Below the pieces are notes generated by a model. The model saw nothing but the letters and a program-made list of their open reading frames with translations, did no database searches and had not been told where the DNA came from. A stretch of DNA of 64,000 bases from Azadirachta indica (lineage: Eukaryota; Streptophyta; Magnoliopsida; Sapindales; Meliaceae), in the NCBI GenBank assembly GCA_022749755.1, contig CM040445.1, positions 5,787,182 through 5,851,181 on the forward strand, given 5' to 3'. The translations under genes were made by a program, and so were the position numbers. Positions 37,076-50,110 of this stretch are shown in pieces. How positions within the stretch are numbered: the first letter of the stretch is position 1; each line of letters opens with the position of its first letter.

Positions 37076-39868
37076 TTACTCGGTAATCAACGTTAGCTGT
37101 GGGAAAGAGGAGTTTATAGAACTAGGCTTTGTCAATATTAGAAGAAAGGATATAGAATTGGAAAGCTTGGAAAATGACGGGAAGGGAATGCTTGACAATT
37201 GACATGCATATATGTACAGACCACCATAAGATCGTCGTCATGTAACTTGTTAGTAATTAATTTTATGTTAATATTCGTAATTGAGGGGATAGTTTTTAGC
37301 CCACAACAGTCGTGAAATAAAAGCATTGAAGTTAAATGTATAAATATGTTTGTATGTATGTATATAGAAAATAAAGAGATCGATAACACTAGAGTAGCAG
37401 TGTTGACAGATATGTAGAGAAAAACAAAAATCGAAATAGAAGAAAATATATTTTCAGGCATATATTCAGTTGATAGTTTGATTTGTGGTTTATAAATTTT
37501 AATAATGTAATCTTGTATATCTATTGTGACTATTTTTGTCACCCTTTTAATTTTTTATGTAACTTTAAATAACATAATTTTTTTTAATAAAAAAGAATCC
37601 AATTATTATTATTATCTATCTATTCATTTTTTTACTTTGATATATTTATTTGAAAGTCCGAATAATTTATATGTTATTTTGTCGATTATCTTTATTAATC
37701 AAATATAATCGATATTAAAATTATATAATTTTAATTTATTTAAAATAAATTAGATTTGAAATTTTTTTAATGTATTAAATCAAGTTGGGTCAAATTCTAT
37801 AATACATTAGAATGGGTTAGATTAAAGATATTCTAATCTGCTACGTGATAGATGAAATATGAATTTAGTCCTATTCGCCTAATTCAATCTGTTGACCACC
37901 CAACCTTTCCATTTCTACTTCTACTGAAGCTGTCATAAAACAGAGGATTAGCACTACATTTTTTGGGGTCCTAATCTAGGTAAATTCCTAGAACTTCTAC
38001 TCTATCTCATTTAGTTATTGAACTGCTCAAATTTACATGTTTGGTAGATGTAGGTATTTATTAACTGTATTATTTATTTTCATGCAACAGTCGCATAATA
38101 TTAACTTTTTATTTTATATTTTGTGATTAAGTCTCCATCTTGTCTTTTTTTAAAAAAGAAAAAAATCTCTATTTAACGTTTGGGCCACTGAGTTTTTTGG
38201 GCTTGAGATTGTTTCAGTCAGTATGAGTTTCTTTAAGGCGCGTCTTGTTTCTCTGGAATCTGGGTACCAAAATTCATGCTTCGTGAAATATCAAATGGCC
38301 CATAGTTTTAAATTTATCTCAATCTGTAATCAACCTTTTAGTCGTACCGAATTCATGGATCAAGAAATTTGATGTGAAGATACAAAATTGAAGTGATAAT
38401 ATTCGTAAAAAATTTATTTTTATTGATGACTTTGTTACTATAATAAGTCGTTAAACCTACAAACTTACTTTTAATTCAACGGCTGGAATAAATTATAAAA
38501 CTTCTAAAATTTATTATTTATTTTGTATAGTAATGAAATTTTGTCATTAATCTTAGTAAGCATTGTATTGATCAACATATCGATATATAACTGCAAATGT
38601 ATGTACATATGTATATGTGCATCTTATAGTATAAAGACCTTTTTAATCTAAAAAGTTTGGTCTAATGTGTCTTTATTAATTTTAATGGTTTTTAAAATAT
38701 CCCAAAAATCTCAGTTTATTAGGAAATGTCCTTACACACAATATATAATTATTTAATAAAAAATAACTATTAAACTTATAAAATTTGGTATATATATTTA
38801 TCTAAAATACATTAATAAAATAAATAATAATATCATTTTAATTGTAAATTAATAAAATAATTGTATTATAATGTTTTATAACACTAAACATTTACATATT
38901 TGCAAATAATTACAAATGTATATTGTTACAAATAATTACAATAAAAATTTTATTTATCTATTAAAATTAAATAAAAATAAAGCATAAACAAACATTGACT
39001 TATTAATAAAATATAAATTTATTTATTTTACAAAATTTATATATAATTTAGATATTATAAATATAAATTTATTTATTTTACAACATATTTATAATACAAT
39101 ATATTACTAGATATTATATTACCACTGTACTATAAAATTATATTCTTATTATTTATCTTATTAATATTTATTTTATCAAATTTTAGAAATTTAATAGTTA
39201 TCTTTATTAACTACCGTCATTGCATATGAACATAGTTATTATTTTTCAATAAATTAAATTTTGGAGCATTTTAAACACTGAAACTAATAAAAGCATTAGG
39301 CCAAAGATTCGGGACTGAATATTACCTAAAAATTAGGACTGTTTTTTTTTTTCTCCTACATCCACAAAATTATCCCAAAATTACAAGATAACTAAGCGGA
39401 TGGTGTTTCATGAAACAAGTGTACTTAGAGAGTAGAGATTAAATTTATAATTTAATAATATTACAATTAGTAAACGTTATAACTATAGCTAGTACGTTAA
39501 AAATTATTCATATATAGTCCAAATATCTCAAGTTGCACCAAGCATATAAAATTAATAGAACTAAAAATAATTCATCTTAATTTCTCAGCTTGTCAATTGA
39601 TAGTTTGAATCTCCATTGCCCACTTGGAAGGAGAAGATAATATTGGTTCGGATTAATTGAATGCGATTGGCTCACGTTCTCTTGTTTTCTAGTGGTGTGT
39701 TAGTTGTTTACTTGCAGTGACAGGTCCATATCTGAGGCATACATTTGAATGCTTGTCTTTCAAATTATTAGGTTCAAACAAAGAGCTGAGCCTGATTTCG
39801 TACGTGCAGAAGGGGTAGACATTCATTATACGAATTAACATTTCAAATCAAATGGTTAACGTATCACT

Positions 39869-39900
<32 letters not shown>

Positions 39901-40079
39901 GCTTCATCTCATCAGTTGCTTAACTATGTCCATTCTACTAATAGCTAATACAAATCATTTTTATTTAAGAATATATTTGGATATATACATACACACAATA
40001 TGGTTGTTACAGATGAAAAAGATAATACATGATAAAAAAAATTGCGGGAACAACAGCTTAATAATAATTTTCATGTAGC
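37076..40079. other. AT-rich spacer
   Basis: Very AT-rich, especially 38.7-39.2 kb. From about 39.3 kb it matches the left ends of other blocks (compare 28.9-29.35 kb). No gene, RNA or intact mobile element recognised. Confidence 0.6.
39873..39900. repeat. (TG)14 microsatellite
   Basis: Uninterrupted TG run, at the position in this block that corresponds to the alternating tract at 29.4 kb. Confidence 0.9.
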
Positions 40080-41145
40080 AAGCCCATGCGTCTTTTGACA
40101 TTGTCCACTTGACGTTTAAGCTTCTTACATTTCGATGATGCCCGCGCAGGAATCACAGCAGCGGAGACTGAAATTATATACTTTATAATGATATACGCTA
40201 ACGTTGCACGTCGGTAGCCCAAGCTTTCTCATATTGGGAAGGCGCAAATTAGTGCAATACAATAGGCGTATATGAGAAAACTTACTGATACTAACAGTGC
40301 ACCAAAATAGGGAAGCCCACTAATGACTATAAGAATCATGGCCAGAGATGTATAAAAGGCCACGGAATTTAAAAAGTAAAACGCAAATAGGTTATGACCA
40401 CGCAGAATCATCTTCCCCCCTGGGGAGTTAATAATGGTGGTGTTGGTGGTGGGATTGTTCCCCAACGGACTATCGTCTTGCCAATAACCGCCGGGAGGAC
40501 TGAGTGCAGCTTGATAGGTGGCTGTGGCAATCAATACAGCCACCACTAGTATTACATTCCGGAGATCTACAGCTTTTCCCCGGCTTTGCCCAATAACTCC
40601 AAGGTATTTATCCCGTTTTTCAAAAAATGATAAATCCCGAATCAAATAGTCTGCAAGCGTCATAGTAGAACCAGCAAGTTCAGAAGCACTTTTAGCTTTA
40701 GCATCACGTAAGATTTCTCCAACTCTTCCGGCCAGTGAATCACGTTGACGGTTGAAGATATCCATAGCTGTTAAACCACTGAGATTCTTGGCATTTACGT
40801 TGCCTTCTCCAATCAGCCAGGTCTTGAGCTTTATGATCATAAAAAATATATACAATATTGATTAGTTTTGTTTGCATGTATAAAACAAAACTAAAACATA
40901 CAATTAATTATAATTATATAGAGATTATTAATTACCTCCGGTTGAATAGTAGAAGTTGCAATATGCAAGGGAGTGTTGCCATCTTCGTCCTTCCATTCAA
41001 GGATCTCTTCCTGGTTGGTTCGTTTAAGCCATCCTAACAATTCTCTGAAAGCTCTAAACTAAACTTGTAATTTTTGACAGCAATATGCACAGCGCTTTCA
41101 CATTGAACTGTTAAGTCTTCAATAGATGATGGGCAGATGGACAAC
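40080..41145 (-). pseudogene. ankyrin/PGG gene, 5'-truncated by a copia element
   Basis: Exon 2 (about 40820-40080) is well kept: NVNAKNLSGLTAMDIFNRQR, LADYLIRDLSFFEKRDKYLG, LIATATYQAALSPPGGYW, and three further hydrophobic segments. A stop at 40229-40231 cuts the last membrane segment, after which a shifted frame reads KKLKRQVDNVKRRMG as in the paralogues. The exon 1 remnant (about 40935-41145) covers the last two ankyrin repeats, with a shift near 41055. The N-terminal half is missing; the copia element begins inside the exon at about 41146 and ankyrin sequence does not resume after 46380. Confidence 0.87.
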
Positions 41146-41150
41146 ATTAA

Positions 41151-41506
41151 TTTGTAGGCGTGATTAACGCGAAAGCCCCTCTCTCCTCCACTATAAATTG
41201 GAGGTTCTTAATACCTCATATCACAAGCGAAATAGAGAGATAAAGAGAGTAAAGAGAAAAAAGAGAAAAAAGAAAAAAAATAATATACTAAAATAATTTT
41301 ATATTTTTTTAAAGTGTTCCTTCAATTTTATTATAAATCTTCAGAGATTTTGTCATACTCACTTTTTAATATTGTGAAATTTTTTTATGTGAATAATTTA
41401 CGCTCACTTCGTGATTTTTTCTATTAAAGTTTTTCACGTTAAAAATATTTGTGTCTCTTATTAATTTTGTTTTTATTATTTTCGCTGTATTTAATTTTTT
41501 CCAACA
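41151..41506 (+). repeat. 5' LTR remnant of the copia element
   Basis: Aligns with the 3' LTR from GGC(G/A)TGATTAACGC to TTTTTTCCAACA. The first part, including the expected TGTTGG end, is missing. Confidence 0.8.
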
Positions 41507-41919
41507 ACTAGTATCAGAATACTGTTAAAGAAAAATTATTTGTGTTAGTATTTAGTAGGTATTGTAACTATGGGGTATTGTAGACATTACTGTTGAGAAT
41601 TGTAGCAGTTTTACTATAGCATGACGGTCAATCCACTGTACTTGCCAACAATAAGGGCAGTTACTATTGTGTAATGCATAAATGTTTTATAAAGGGGTAC
41701 TCTACAAGGCAGCTACTATTATTAAAGAGGGTAACTATACTTAAGGGGTGGTTATTGTTGTGAACGACATCACTGTTTTGTAGGATAGTTTTGTGTATGG
41801 CAATTATTATTCCAAAAGGACTGTGATACTGTAGCAAATATGGAGTATTATAGCAGATTCAGTACTATAGCAAATACAAATTTACTATAACAAATACTGT
41901 AGAATCAAAGATGGTTGGC

Positions 41920-44900
41920 CAGAAAGTTGAGATTGAGAAGTTCAACAACAACCACAATTTTTCCCTTTGGCAAAAGAGAATGAAAGATCTTTCATCCAAC
42001 AAAAAATTCACAAAACTTTATTAGACAAGGGAAAAAAGCCTTATAAAGTCATGGATGAACAGTGGGAGGATATGGATGAGATTGCAGTTAGCACCATTCG
42101 CCTAAATATGTGAGATAATGTCTTGCAAAACATCGATTCTAAAGAGTGCAAAGCAGCCAAAGAAACTTGAAAGACTTTAGAAAGATTGTATATGTCGAAG
42201 AACCTCTCTAACAAATTCTACTTGTGAAAAATGTTGTACCAAATGCAGAAGCCTGAGAGTATAGATATGTTGTAACACTTGAGCAACTTCAATAGTATGA
42301 TCTCTACACTAGTGAAATTTAATGCAAATTTCACTGAATAGGAAAAATCTGATTGTTGATGACAACACTTCCTTCATCTTATGATCATCTTATGATCATC
42401 TTATTACAACTCTCACTTATGGAAAAGACACTCTGGAGTTTGAAGTTATCTTTACAGCTTTAATTTCATTTGAAAAACAAAATAAAGTATGCAGTGGAGA
42501 ATCATAAGCACTTGTTACTAACAATAGAGGAAAAAGCAAAAATCAAGGTGAAAAAGTTATAATGACAAGTACAGAGAGAGATCGAAATCGAGAGGTAAGA
42601 ATTTCATCTGCTCTTATTGTAAAAAGCCAAGCCACATAAAGAAAAATTGTCGAGTATTAAAACGAGGAGAACAGTTAAATAATGATACGAAGAAAGAAGA
42701 CTACAACAACATAGCTGCAATAGCTACAAAGAACGAGGATGTTTTGTTGCTTGCTAATGAATGCTTACATGTCAACGATACTATGGTTGAATGGATGGTT
42801 GATTTAGGAGTTTATATTTCCATGTCACTCCAAATGCAGCAATATTTACCACATATAGAGATAAAGACTTTGGTTCAGTGAAGATGAGAAATTCATCTTG
42901 CTACAAAATTATTGGAATTAAAGATGTTTGTATTGAAACTAATGTTGGTTGTCAATTGACATTAAAAGATGAGGGACATGTTCCAGAGTTACATCTCAAT
43001 CTAATTTTGGTGAATGCTCTGGATGAAAAAAATTATCAAAATTACTTCGGCAATAGCAAATGAAAGCTCCAAAAAGAGTTGTTGATTGTTGCGAAAGGGA
43101 AACTTTGCTATAGGTTGTACAAAACCCATGGAAAAGCTTGCGCCGACAACATGAATGTAGCAGTTAATTCTTCATCAAATTTATGGCATAAGTGGCTTGG
43201 CCATATAAGTAAGAAGGAACTATAAACTCTTGCTAAAAAGAATTTCATTCTTTGGGTGAAAGGTATTTCATTTAACCCCTGTGATTATTGTTTATTTGGT
43301 AAACAACATAGAGTTTCATTTGATAGTCTCTCTGTTAGAAATGATAATGTATTAGAGTGAGTATATTCTAATGTATGCAGTCATTTAGAAGTTAAATCCT
43401 TAAGAGAAGCTAAAATTTTGTAACATTTATAGATGATGCCTCTAGAAAAGTCTGAGTGTATTTGTTAAAAACAAAAAATCAAGTGTTTTATAGTTTTTAA
43501 AAGTTTCATACCATGATAGAAAAAGAAACTAGAAAGCCCTTGAAGTACCTTTAATCAAATAACAAAAGGGAGTACACTTCTCAAGAGTTTAAAGATTATT
43601 GCTCTAAACATCGGATTTGGCATGAAAAGACAATTCCTAGCACTTTTCAACACAATGTTGTAATCGAACGGATGAATCGTACCATTATGGAAAGAGTTAG
43701 AAGCATATTAAGAGAGACCAAGCTATTAAAACCTTTTTGAGGGGCAGCTGTGCAGACTTCATATTACCTGATCAACAGATCTTCATCAGTTCCTTTGGGG
43801 TTAGACATTCCAAAGAGAGTATAGACCGACAAAGATGCTTCTTATTCTCATACGAAAGTATTTGGTTGCAAGGCTTTCGTGCATATGCCGAAGAAACAAC
43901 GATTAAAGCTTGACGACAAGGCCATTTCATGTATCATTATTGGATATAAAGATGAAGAGTTCAAATACAAATTTTGGAATCTAGAAAAAAAAAGAATTGT
44001 GAAAAGAAATGTTGTCTTTTATGAAGATCAAACTATTGAAGATTTTAAAAGGGAGCAACAACCTGAAAAATTTGCAATTGAATTAAGTACTTCTCAACAA
44101 CAAGTAATAGACAAAGAATCAGAAGCAAATGATGAATCCAAATTCTGCTTGATGATGATGATGATGTTCCAACACAAAAGAATAACAATTGGGGGGAGAA
44201 CTCACAACTGAAAGATGATGAACAACCCATCAAAAGGTCTAGATAGGGAAATCCATCTGCAAAATACTTACCAACAGATTATGTTCTTCTCATTGAGAAA
44301 GAGAGTCAGAAAGTTTTCAAGAGGTGCTAACCCACAAAGACAAAGAAAAGTTGAAAAATAACACTTATGAGTTGGTAGAGCTTCCAAAAAGTTGAAAAGC
44401 CTTAAGCAACAAACGGATATTCAAATTGAAGGATGATGGGCGCGATAATCTAGCAAGTATAAGGCTTGATTAGTTGTCAAAGGCTTTGGACAAAAGAAAA
44501 GAATTAACTTTAATGAAATATTTTCTCTCGTGGTGAAAATGTCCTAAATCAGAGTAATCTTGAGACTAGCAACTAGTTTAGATCTTGAGATTAAGTAGAT
44601 GGATGTAAAAACTGCATTTCTTCATGGTGACTTAGAAGAAGAAATATGCATATGGTAACCTGAAGGTTTTGAAGTCAAAGGAAAAAAGCATCTATAATGC
44701 AAGTTAAAGAAAAGTTTGTATGGTTTGAAACAGGCACTGTGACAATTATATAAGAAATTTGACTTATTCATGATGCATTACGAGTATAAAAGAATTACAG
44801 CAGATTTATATGTCTACATTAAACAATTTCTTAATAAGAAATTCATTATTTTGTTGTTATATGTTGATAACATGTTGATAATTGGTCAAGATACACAAAT

Positions 44901-45810
44901 AATCAACCAACTGAAGAAAGAATTATCAAAAGTCTGTGATATGAAAAACTTGGGGCCAGCCAAACAAATTTTGAGAATGGAGATTATTCGAGATAGAAGA
45001 TCTAGAAGATTATGGTTGTCATAAGAAAAATATGTTGAACGGATACTTGAACAATTTAACATAAAGCCAATATCTTCACCTCTTAGAGCACAATTTAGAC
45101 TATTCAAGAAGTCAAATCCATTTCCCGAAGAAAAAAAAAAGATGTTGGTCACTCCTTACTCTTCAGCTATTGACAATTTAATGTACATGATGGTTTGCAT
45201 GCGGACAAATATTGCTCATATGGTTGGGGTTGTGAGTCGTTTCCTAGCAAATCCTGCAAAAGAACATTGGAAAGCTGTCAAGTGAATATTCAAATATCTG
45301 AGGGTACATCCAAACAATGCTTATGCTTTGGAAATGAAAAACCAATCTTGGGAGGATATACAGATGCAGACATAGCAGGTGATGTCGATGGCCGAAAATC
45401 TACATCTTGATATATATTTACTTTTGTAGGGGGAGCCATACCACGGTAATCCAAATTGCAAAAAAGTGTCGCTTTAACCACAATAGAAGCTGAGTATATT
45501 GCTATTATTGAAGCTTGAAACAAGATTTTGTGGCTTAAGATGTTCCTTCAAGACTTGGTATTGAGCAAGATGGGTACATAGTTATTGTGATAGTCAAAGT
45601 GCTATTGATTTAAGCAAAAACTCCACCTACCACTATAGAATTAAGCATATCAACATCAAATATCATTAGATTCATGAAGCTCTTAAGAAGAAGCTTTTCT
45701 ATGTACAGAAAATTCACACTAATAAAAATGCTGCAGATATACTAACGAAGGTGATTTCTCGACATAAGTTTAAGTTATGTTCTAAGCTTTTTGGAATGAG
45801 TTCTCCATGA
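41920..45810 (+). pseudogene. copia gag-pol remnant
   Basis: Frame fragments cover gag through RNase H (see the element entry). Longest open pieces are 43879-44211 (integrase C-terminal region, DDKAISCIIIGYKDE) and 44770-45024 (reverse transcriptase, YVDNMLIIGQ). The RT active site has Asn (AAC at 44869-44871) where the second catalytic Asp of YVDD is required, and the protease reads DLG instead of DTG/DSG. The set of domains resembles the Tnt1-type copia polyprotein. Confidence 0.87.
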
Positions 45811-45908
45811 TGAAGACTATAATCTAATTCTTCTCCTCATGGGTTGAAAAGTGAGAAAATTGATTAGTGTTTTCAAACCCACATGGAGCAAGGTAAGATT
45901 TTCAAATT

Positions 45909-46380
45909 TGTTGGCGCATGTGAAAAACTTTAATTCAATGCACATTGTGAATTTTGAAAATAAGGATTTTCAGCATATGCAGATTAAGGTTTTCAACAAG
46001 GTAGCAAATCTAATTCAGTGCAGCATTCATAGGCATGATTAACGCCAAAACCACTTTCTCCTTCACTATAAATTGAAAGTTCTTGATGCCTCAAATCACA
46101 AGCCAAAAGTGAAAAATAAAGAAATAGAGAGAGTGAGGGAGAGAAGAGAAAATAATATACCAAAATAATTCTGTATTATTTTGAGAGCAGTCGTTAAATT
46201 TTACTGTAATTTTGAAAGATTTTGTTATACCCACTTTTTAATATAGTAGAGATTTTCTGTATGGATGGTTTACTGCCACCTCGTGATTTTTCTCTTTAAG
46301 AGTTTTTCACGTTAAAACTATTGGTGTTTCCCTATTAATTTTGTTTTTATTATTTTTGTTGTATTTAATTTTTTCCAACA
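45909..46380 (+). repeat. 3' LTR of the copia element
   Basis: Starts TGTTGGCGCATG and ends TTTTCCAACA, giving inverted ends TGTTGG/CCAACA; 472 bases. Confidence 0.75.
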
Positions 46381-47408
46381 ATTATATAGTAGCATTTTTA
46401 TTATAGATATTATCAAATGCTAATTTATTATAGCATTTTGTAGAGAGTTACAATTAAATGGTAAAAAATAATACTTTTTATTTTGTTACATTTTAATTTA
46501 ATTAGTAGCATTTTTATTCATTTTATGTATAATATTATCTAACATGACATTATAAAAGTGTTACCAAATAAGTTTTCTTCGGTAGCATTGAAAAAATGCT
46601 ACAAAATAGACATAAATTTTAGTGGAAAAAATTTATAAGACCGTCAAAATTAAAAATACCCGAATCAAAATCCTAATAAATATATATCATTCATTTTTCC
46701 CAATTTAACAAGCAAAGCAAGCCAAAACAAACATTGAATCTCAAATAGTCTTGCTGAAAGATCGCTGTATGTAGTGTGGCTGATACCCGCCTAACAAAGA
46801 AATGGATGAAAGATGCCAAAAAAACACAGTAGAGAATTGCCGCAAAGACTCCAAGTCGAATATAAAAAGCTTTGTTTTTGAACAAATTAGAGTTATTTTC
46901 AAGAAAATTTAGGCACGGGATATCAATTGCAGAAAATATTGCTATAATTTCATATTGATTTTTTGAATTTATATAAATTCTAGAACTTTGTTGGATATCA
47001 ACTTGTAATATAAATTGCAAATCATGTGAAAAAAGGAAGTAAAATGCTTATGTGTATTGCTATGGTTGGATGCTAAATTTATATATATTATACTTTTAAA
47101 ATGCTCACAGTGTGTTTGTTGAAAGTCTTCAATGGATATTAAAAAAACATAACAATAAACAAATAAATATTTCACTTACGGAGAAAATATTTATAAGGTG
47201 TTGTAAGTTTTCTTTATTACCTATGTGAAAGCCATCAAAGAGTAAGGATATGTTTGGGATTTACCTGTTGCTATGTTGGTTGGGGGTTCTTGAATTAGAA
47301 ATCTGAGATTCTAATTCAAATATCCCTTAACATTTTATTTTAGTTTATTTTGAACTTGAAGGAATCTTTTGACAGGTTTCTTAATAGTTCTATTTTCTTT
47401 CTTTTGCA
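46381..47408. other. AT-rich spacer after the copia element
   Basis: 46.38-46.63 kb has scattered AGCATTTTT/AAAAATGCT segments in both orientations that may be a relic of a DNA transposon, but no ends could be fixed. The rest shows nothing recognisable. Confidence 0.4.
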
Positions 47409-48321
47409 GACAACTAAACAACTTTGCAGGAAATACAATTCCAGATTCTTATGCAAACATGTCTAAATTGTTGAAATTATTAATACTAATTCACAACATC
47501 ACAACATCACAACATCACAACATCTTTGTTTCATTTGTGTAAGATCCATATGTTAAGGTTTGAGGCTGAAAGTATAATGAGCCAATATTCTCTGGAATCA
47601 TAATTGAAATAAATAGAAAAGTAGGTCCAAAGTTATTATGATAAAAAGATGGAGGCAAATTAAGCACACTATCTAGTTTTTAATGCTTTAGTCTTTATGT
47701 GGGGTAGAATACAAATGGCAATGTTCTTAAAAACATAGATAATGAGTTGCGTAACCCAAATAATGGCAATTATGCAGTGTTTTGTGATTTTGAACATGGA
47801 ATTTATTGATGCTGCATATAAGTGACTTTCTCCATAATTGGTCCATTGTCATCTTATTGTAAAAATTCAGCATTAACAGAGTTGTAATTTTTTAACTTGT
47901 GTCCTCAACAATCCATAGTCTCAGAAGCTTTTAAGCTTACAGGATGACAGTTAAGAATTACTCTCTTGATTGAATTCATATTACCGAAATGCTTATCTTA
48001 AAATTGGTTGTTTCTCTGGTTGGATTTTTCAGGATTCTGAGAAATTGCAGCTTGCAGGGGCCGATTCCTGATCTAAGCAAGACACCATACCTTGGTTATC
48101 TGTATGTTTATTGAATGGGTGTTCCTTCTTAAGTCATTTTTTTCATGGTGAAGTACATACTTTCCGAATGCTAAGACGCTAATATGTTGATGATGATTTT
48201 TTTTCTTTCTTTATACTTGATTTATGTCAGAGACTTAAGCTCAAACCAGCTAAGTGGACCCATACCTCTAAACAAGCTTTCTTTAAATATCACAACATTT
48301 AAGGTTCTCCATTTGCAATCT
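47409..48321 (+). pseudogene. LRR receptor-like kinase fragment (three LRR exons)
   Basis: Three short segments with splice-like edges match consecutive leucine-rich repeats of an LRR-VIII-type receptor kinase (At1g06840-like): 47409-47496 (QLNNFAGNTIPDSYANMSKLL), 48032-48103 ([20 protein letters not shown]) and 48231-48304 (DLSSNQLSGPIPLNKLSLNI). Acceptors TTTTGCAG, TTTTTCAG and TATGTCAG precede them and donors follow the last two. No signal peptide, membrane helix or kinase domain is found before or after. It is an isolated fragment with introns kept, therefore a DNA-level copy or relic. Confidence 0.75.
47487..47522. repeat. short tandem repeat of CACAACATCA-type 9-base unit
   Basis: About four copies of ACAACATC(AC) directly after the first LRR segment. 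Confidence 0.8.
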
Positions 48322-48671
48322 GCATGTTCCTGCATTTTGCTGAATATAAGTTTAAATGTTTTATGTACAATATGCTAGTATTCATTTTACCATAATAATA
48401 TCAATCGGGTATATAAATTAAAAAGAAATAAATAAATGTGATACACAAATATGATTTATTTTATGTGTAAATTGATTTGACTTTATTCCAAATTTATCTC
48501 AAATTTATTAGGAAAGATTATTGTTACTTTTGGCATTCATAAAGTCCAATTGTCCATATAAGTCCTCAAAAAAATTATCAATATATATGATACGTAATAT
48601 CAGTAATTAAATAAGAAAACAACTGATATGAATTCTAAACATAAACAATACTTCATCATCCACATCTTAAG
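48322..48671. other. spacer between LRR fragment and ankyrin/PGG gene
   Basis: AT-rich, no gene recognised. Confidence 0.5.
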
Positions 48672-50110
48672 CTATATCAGTCCTCCCAGACTTCTTTTCA
48701 GACCGTCCACCCGGCGTCTCAGCCTTTCATGTCTAGATAACGCAATCCAAGGAATCAACGTCGCTATCACTGTGGATACATACGTTAAACTCGTATACAC
48801 ACTCTGTAAAATTCTCAGTGCGAGGTTTTCTTGCGATGGAAAGGTGGCAGCCAGTGAATTATAATAGGCATATAAGAGTAAACCTGTTGATACAGAGAGT
48901 ATATAGGAATAAGGGAGCCCAGTTATGAGAATAAGAATTGTGCACACAGATGTATAAAAGGCTGCACTATTAAGAGTAAAGAAGCCGTATAGGTTTGAAG
49001 GCCCCAAAATCATCTGCCCTGCTTGGTGCGGTTGTTGCCCTTGGCCAGTACTGCTACTGTTATTTGGTTGTGGATTGTAGACATCTTGCCAATATCCTCC
49101 CGGAGGGCTAAGTCCAGCTTGATAGGTGGCTGTGGCTATCAGTATAGCAACCACAAGTACTGCACTCAAGAGATCACCAGGAGATATTTTCTGGGTTTGG
49201 CCAAAAATTCCCAAGTATTTATTCCGTCTTTCAATGAGTGATAAGTCTCGACGTAAGTAATCTGCAAGTGTGATTGCAGAACCTGAAAGTTCAGAAGCTA
49301 TTTTAGCTTTAGATCGACGTAGGATTTGACCAACCTCGCGGTTTTGCGAGTCTCCTTGAAGGTGGAAGATGTCCATAGCTGTCAAACCTCTGAAGTTCTT
49401 GGCATTTACATTTACACTTGCCTTCTTAATAATCAACTTGATTACCTTCAAAAAGCACATGAAACTGAAACCAATTAAAATTCCCAGAAACGTTCAATAT
49501 GGAACAGGAACGTATAAACGAAATTAATTTTTACCTCTGATTGATTTGTAGAAGTTGCAATATGCAATGCATTGTTACCATCCTCGTCCTCCCATTCAAG
49601 AATCTCTTCTTTGTTGACCCTCCGAAGCCATCCCAGCAACACTTCAAAAGCACTTACCCTATAATTTTTTAGAGCAATATGCACAGCTGTTTCGCATCGA
49701 ACTGTCAAATCTTCAATAGAAGATGAGCAAACAGACAGAAATTCAGCTAAAATGTCAACATTCTCTATTTGAGCCGCGTAGTGCAGAGGAGTAACCCTGC
49801 CTTTTGCTTTGACCCGTACGAGCTCGCTGTCAATTGCAACGATGGCTCTCACCAGTTGATCGTGCCCATTTTGCAAAGCCAGGTGCATGGGGCTGAGACC
49901 AAGATGGTTCAGCTTCCAAGCAAGTGAAGGCTTTAAGGTTGCTATTTCCAAGGCATAATGGATGTTTCCAGCAGTTGCAGCTCTGTGTAATGGAGTGTCA
50001 ACAATTGGTACTCGATCAATACGCTCCAGAATATATGGATCCATTGCAAGTATTGAATACAATGCCTCTACATCTCCATCTTCAGCAGACTTCTTCAAGC
50101 TCTCTTCCAT
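48672..50110 (-). CDS. ankyrin repeat/PGG-domain protein, BDA1-like (2 exons, 449 aa)
   Basis: Exon 1 is 49535-50110 (ATG 50110) and exon 2 is 48672-49445, joined by an 89-base GT-AG intron in phase 0 after TSTNQSE. Ankyrin repeats are at TPLHRAATAGN, SPMHLALQNGH, TPLHYAAQIEN, TAVHIALKNYR and NALHIATSTNQ. After NVNAKNFRGLTAMDIF and a basic linker comes the PGG domain (VLVVAILIATATYQAGLSPP, Pro-Gly-Gly at about 307), then hydrophobic segments LYGFFTLNSAAFYTSVCTIL, a third around TGLLLYAYYNSL and a fourth near TVIATLIPWIAL, and a basic tail. The protein is expected in the plasma membrane with cytosolic ankyrin repeats. Arabidopsis BDA1 of this family promotes immune signalling; the ligand or partner here is unknown. 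It is the only array member with the standard gene structure and no lesion. Confidence 0.93.

Larger units (their letters stand above)
41146..46380 (+). mobile_element. decayed Ty1/copia retrotransposon
   Basis: A 5' LTR remnant (about 41151-41506) ends TTTTTTCCAACA, followed by a primer-binding site AGTATCAGA. The interior shows the copia order: gag with zinc knuckle CSYCKKPSHIKKNC (about 42610-42650), protease (WMVDLGVY, altered), integrase (LWHKWLGHI near 43190, CDYCLFGKQH near 43285), reverse transcriptase (MDVKTAFLHGDLEEEI near 44600) and RNase H (SQSAIDLSKN near 45600). A full-length 3' LTR (45909-46380) follows. Dozens of stop codons and shifts make it long dead. The 5' LTR lacks its first part, and no target duplication is seen. 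Confidence 0.9.

Noticed and set aside
46381..46630. DNA transposon with AGCATTTTT / AAAAATGCT ends
   Set aside because: The words recur but no pair forms convincing ends with a duplication.
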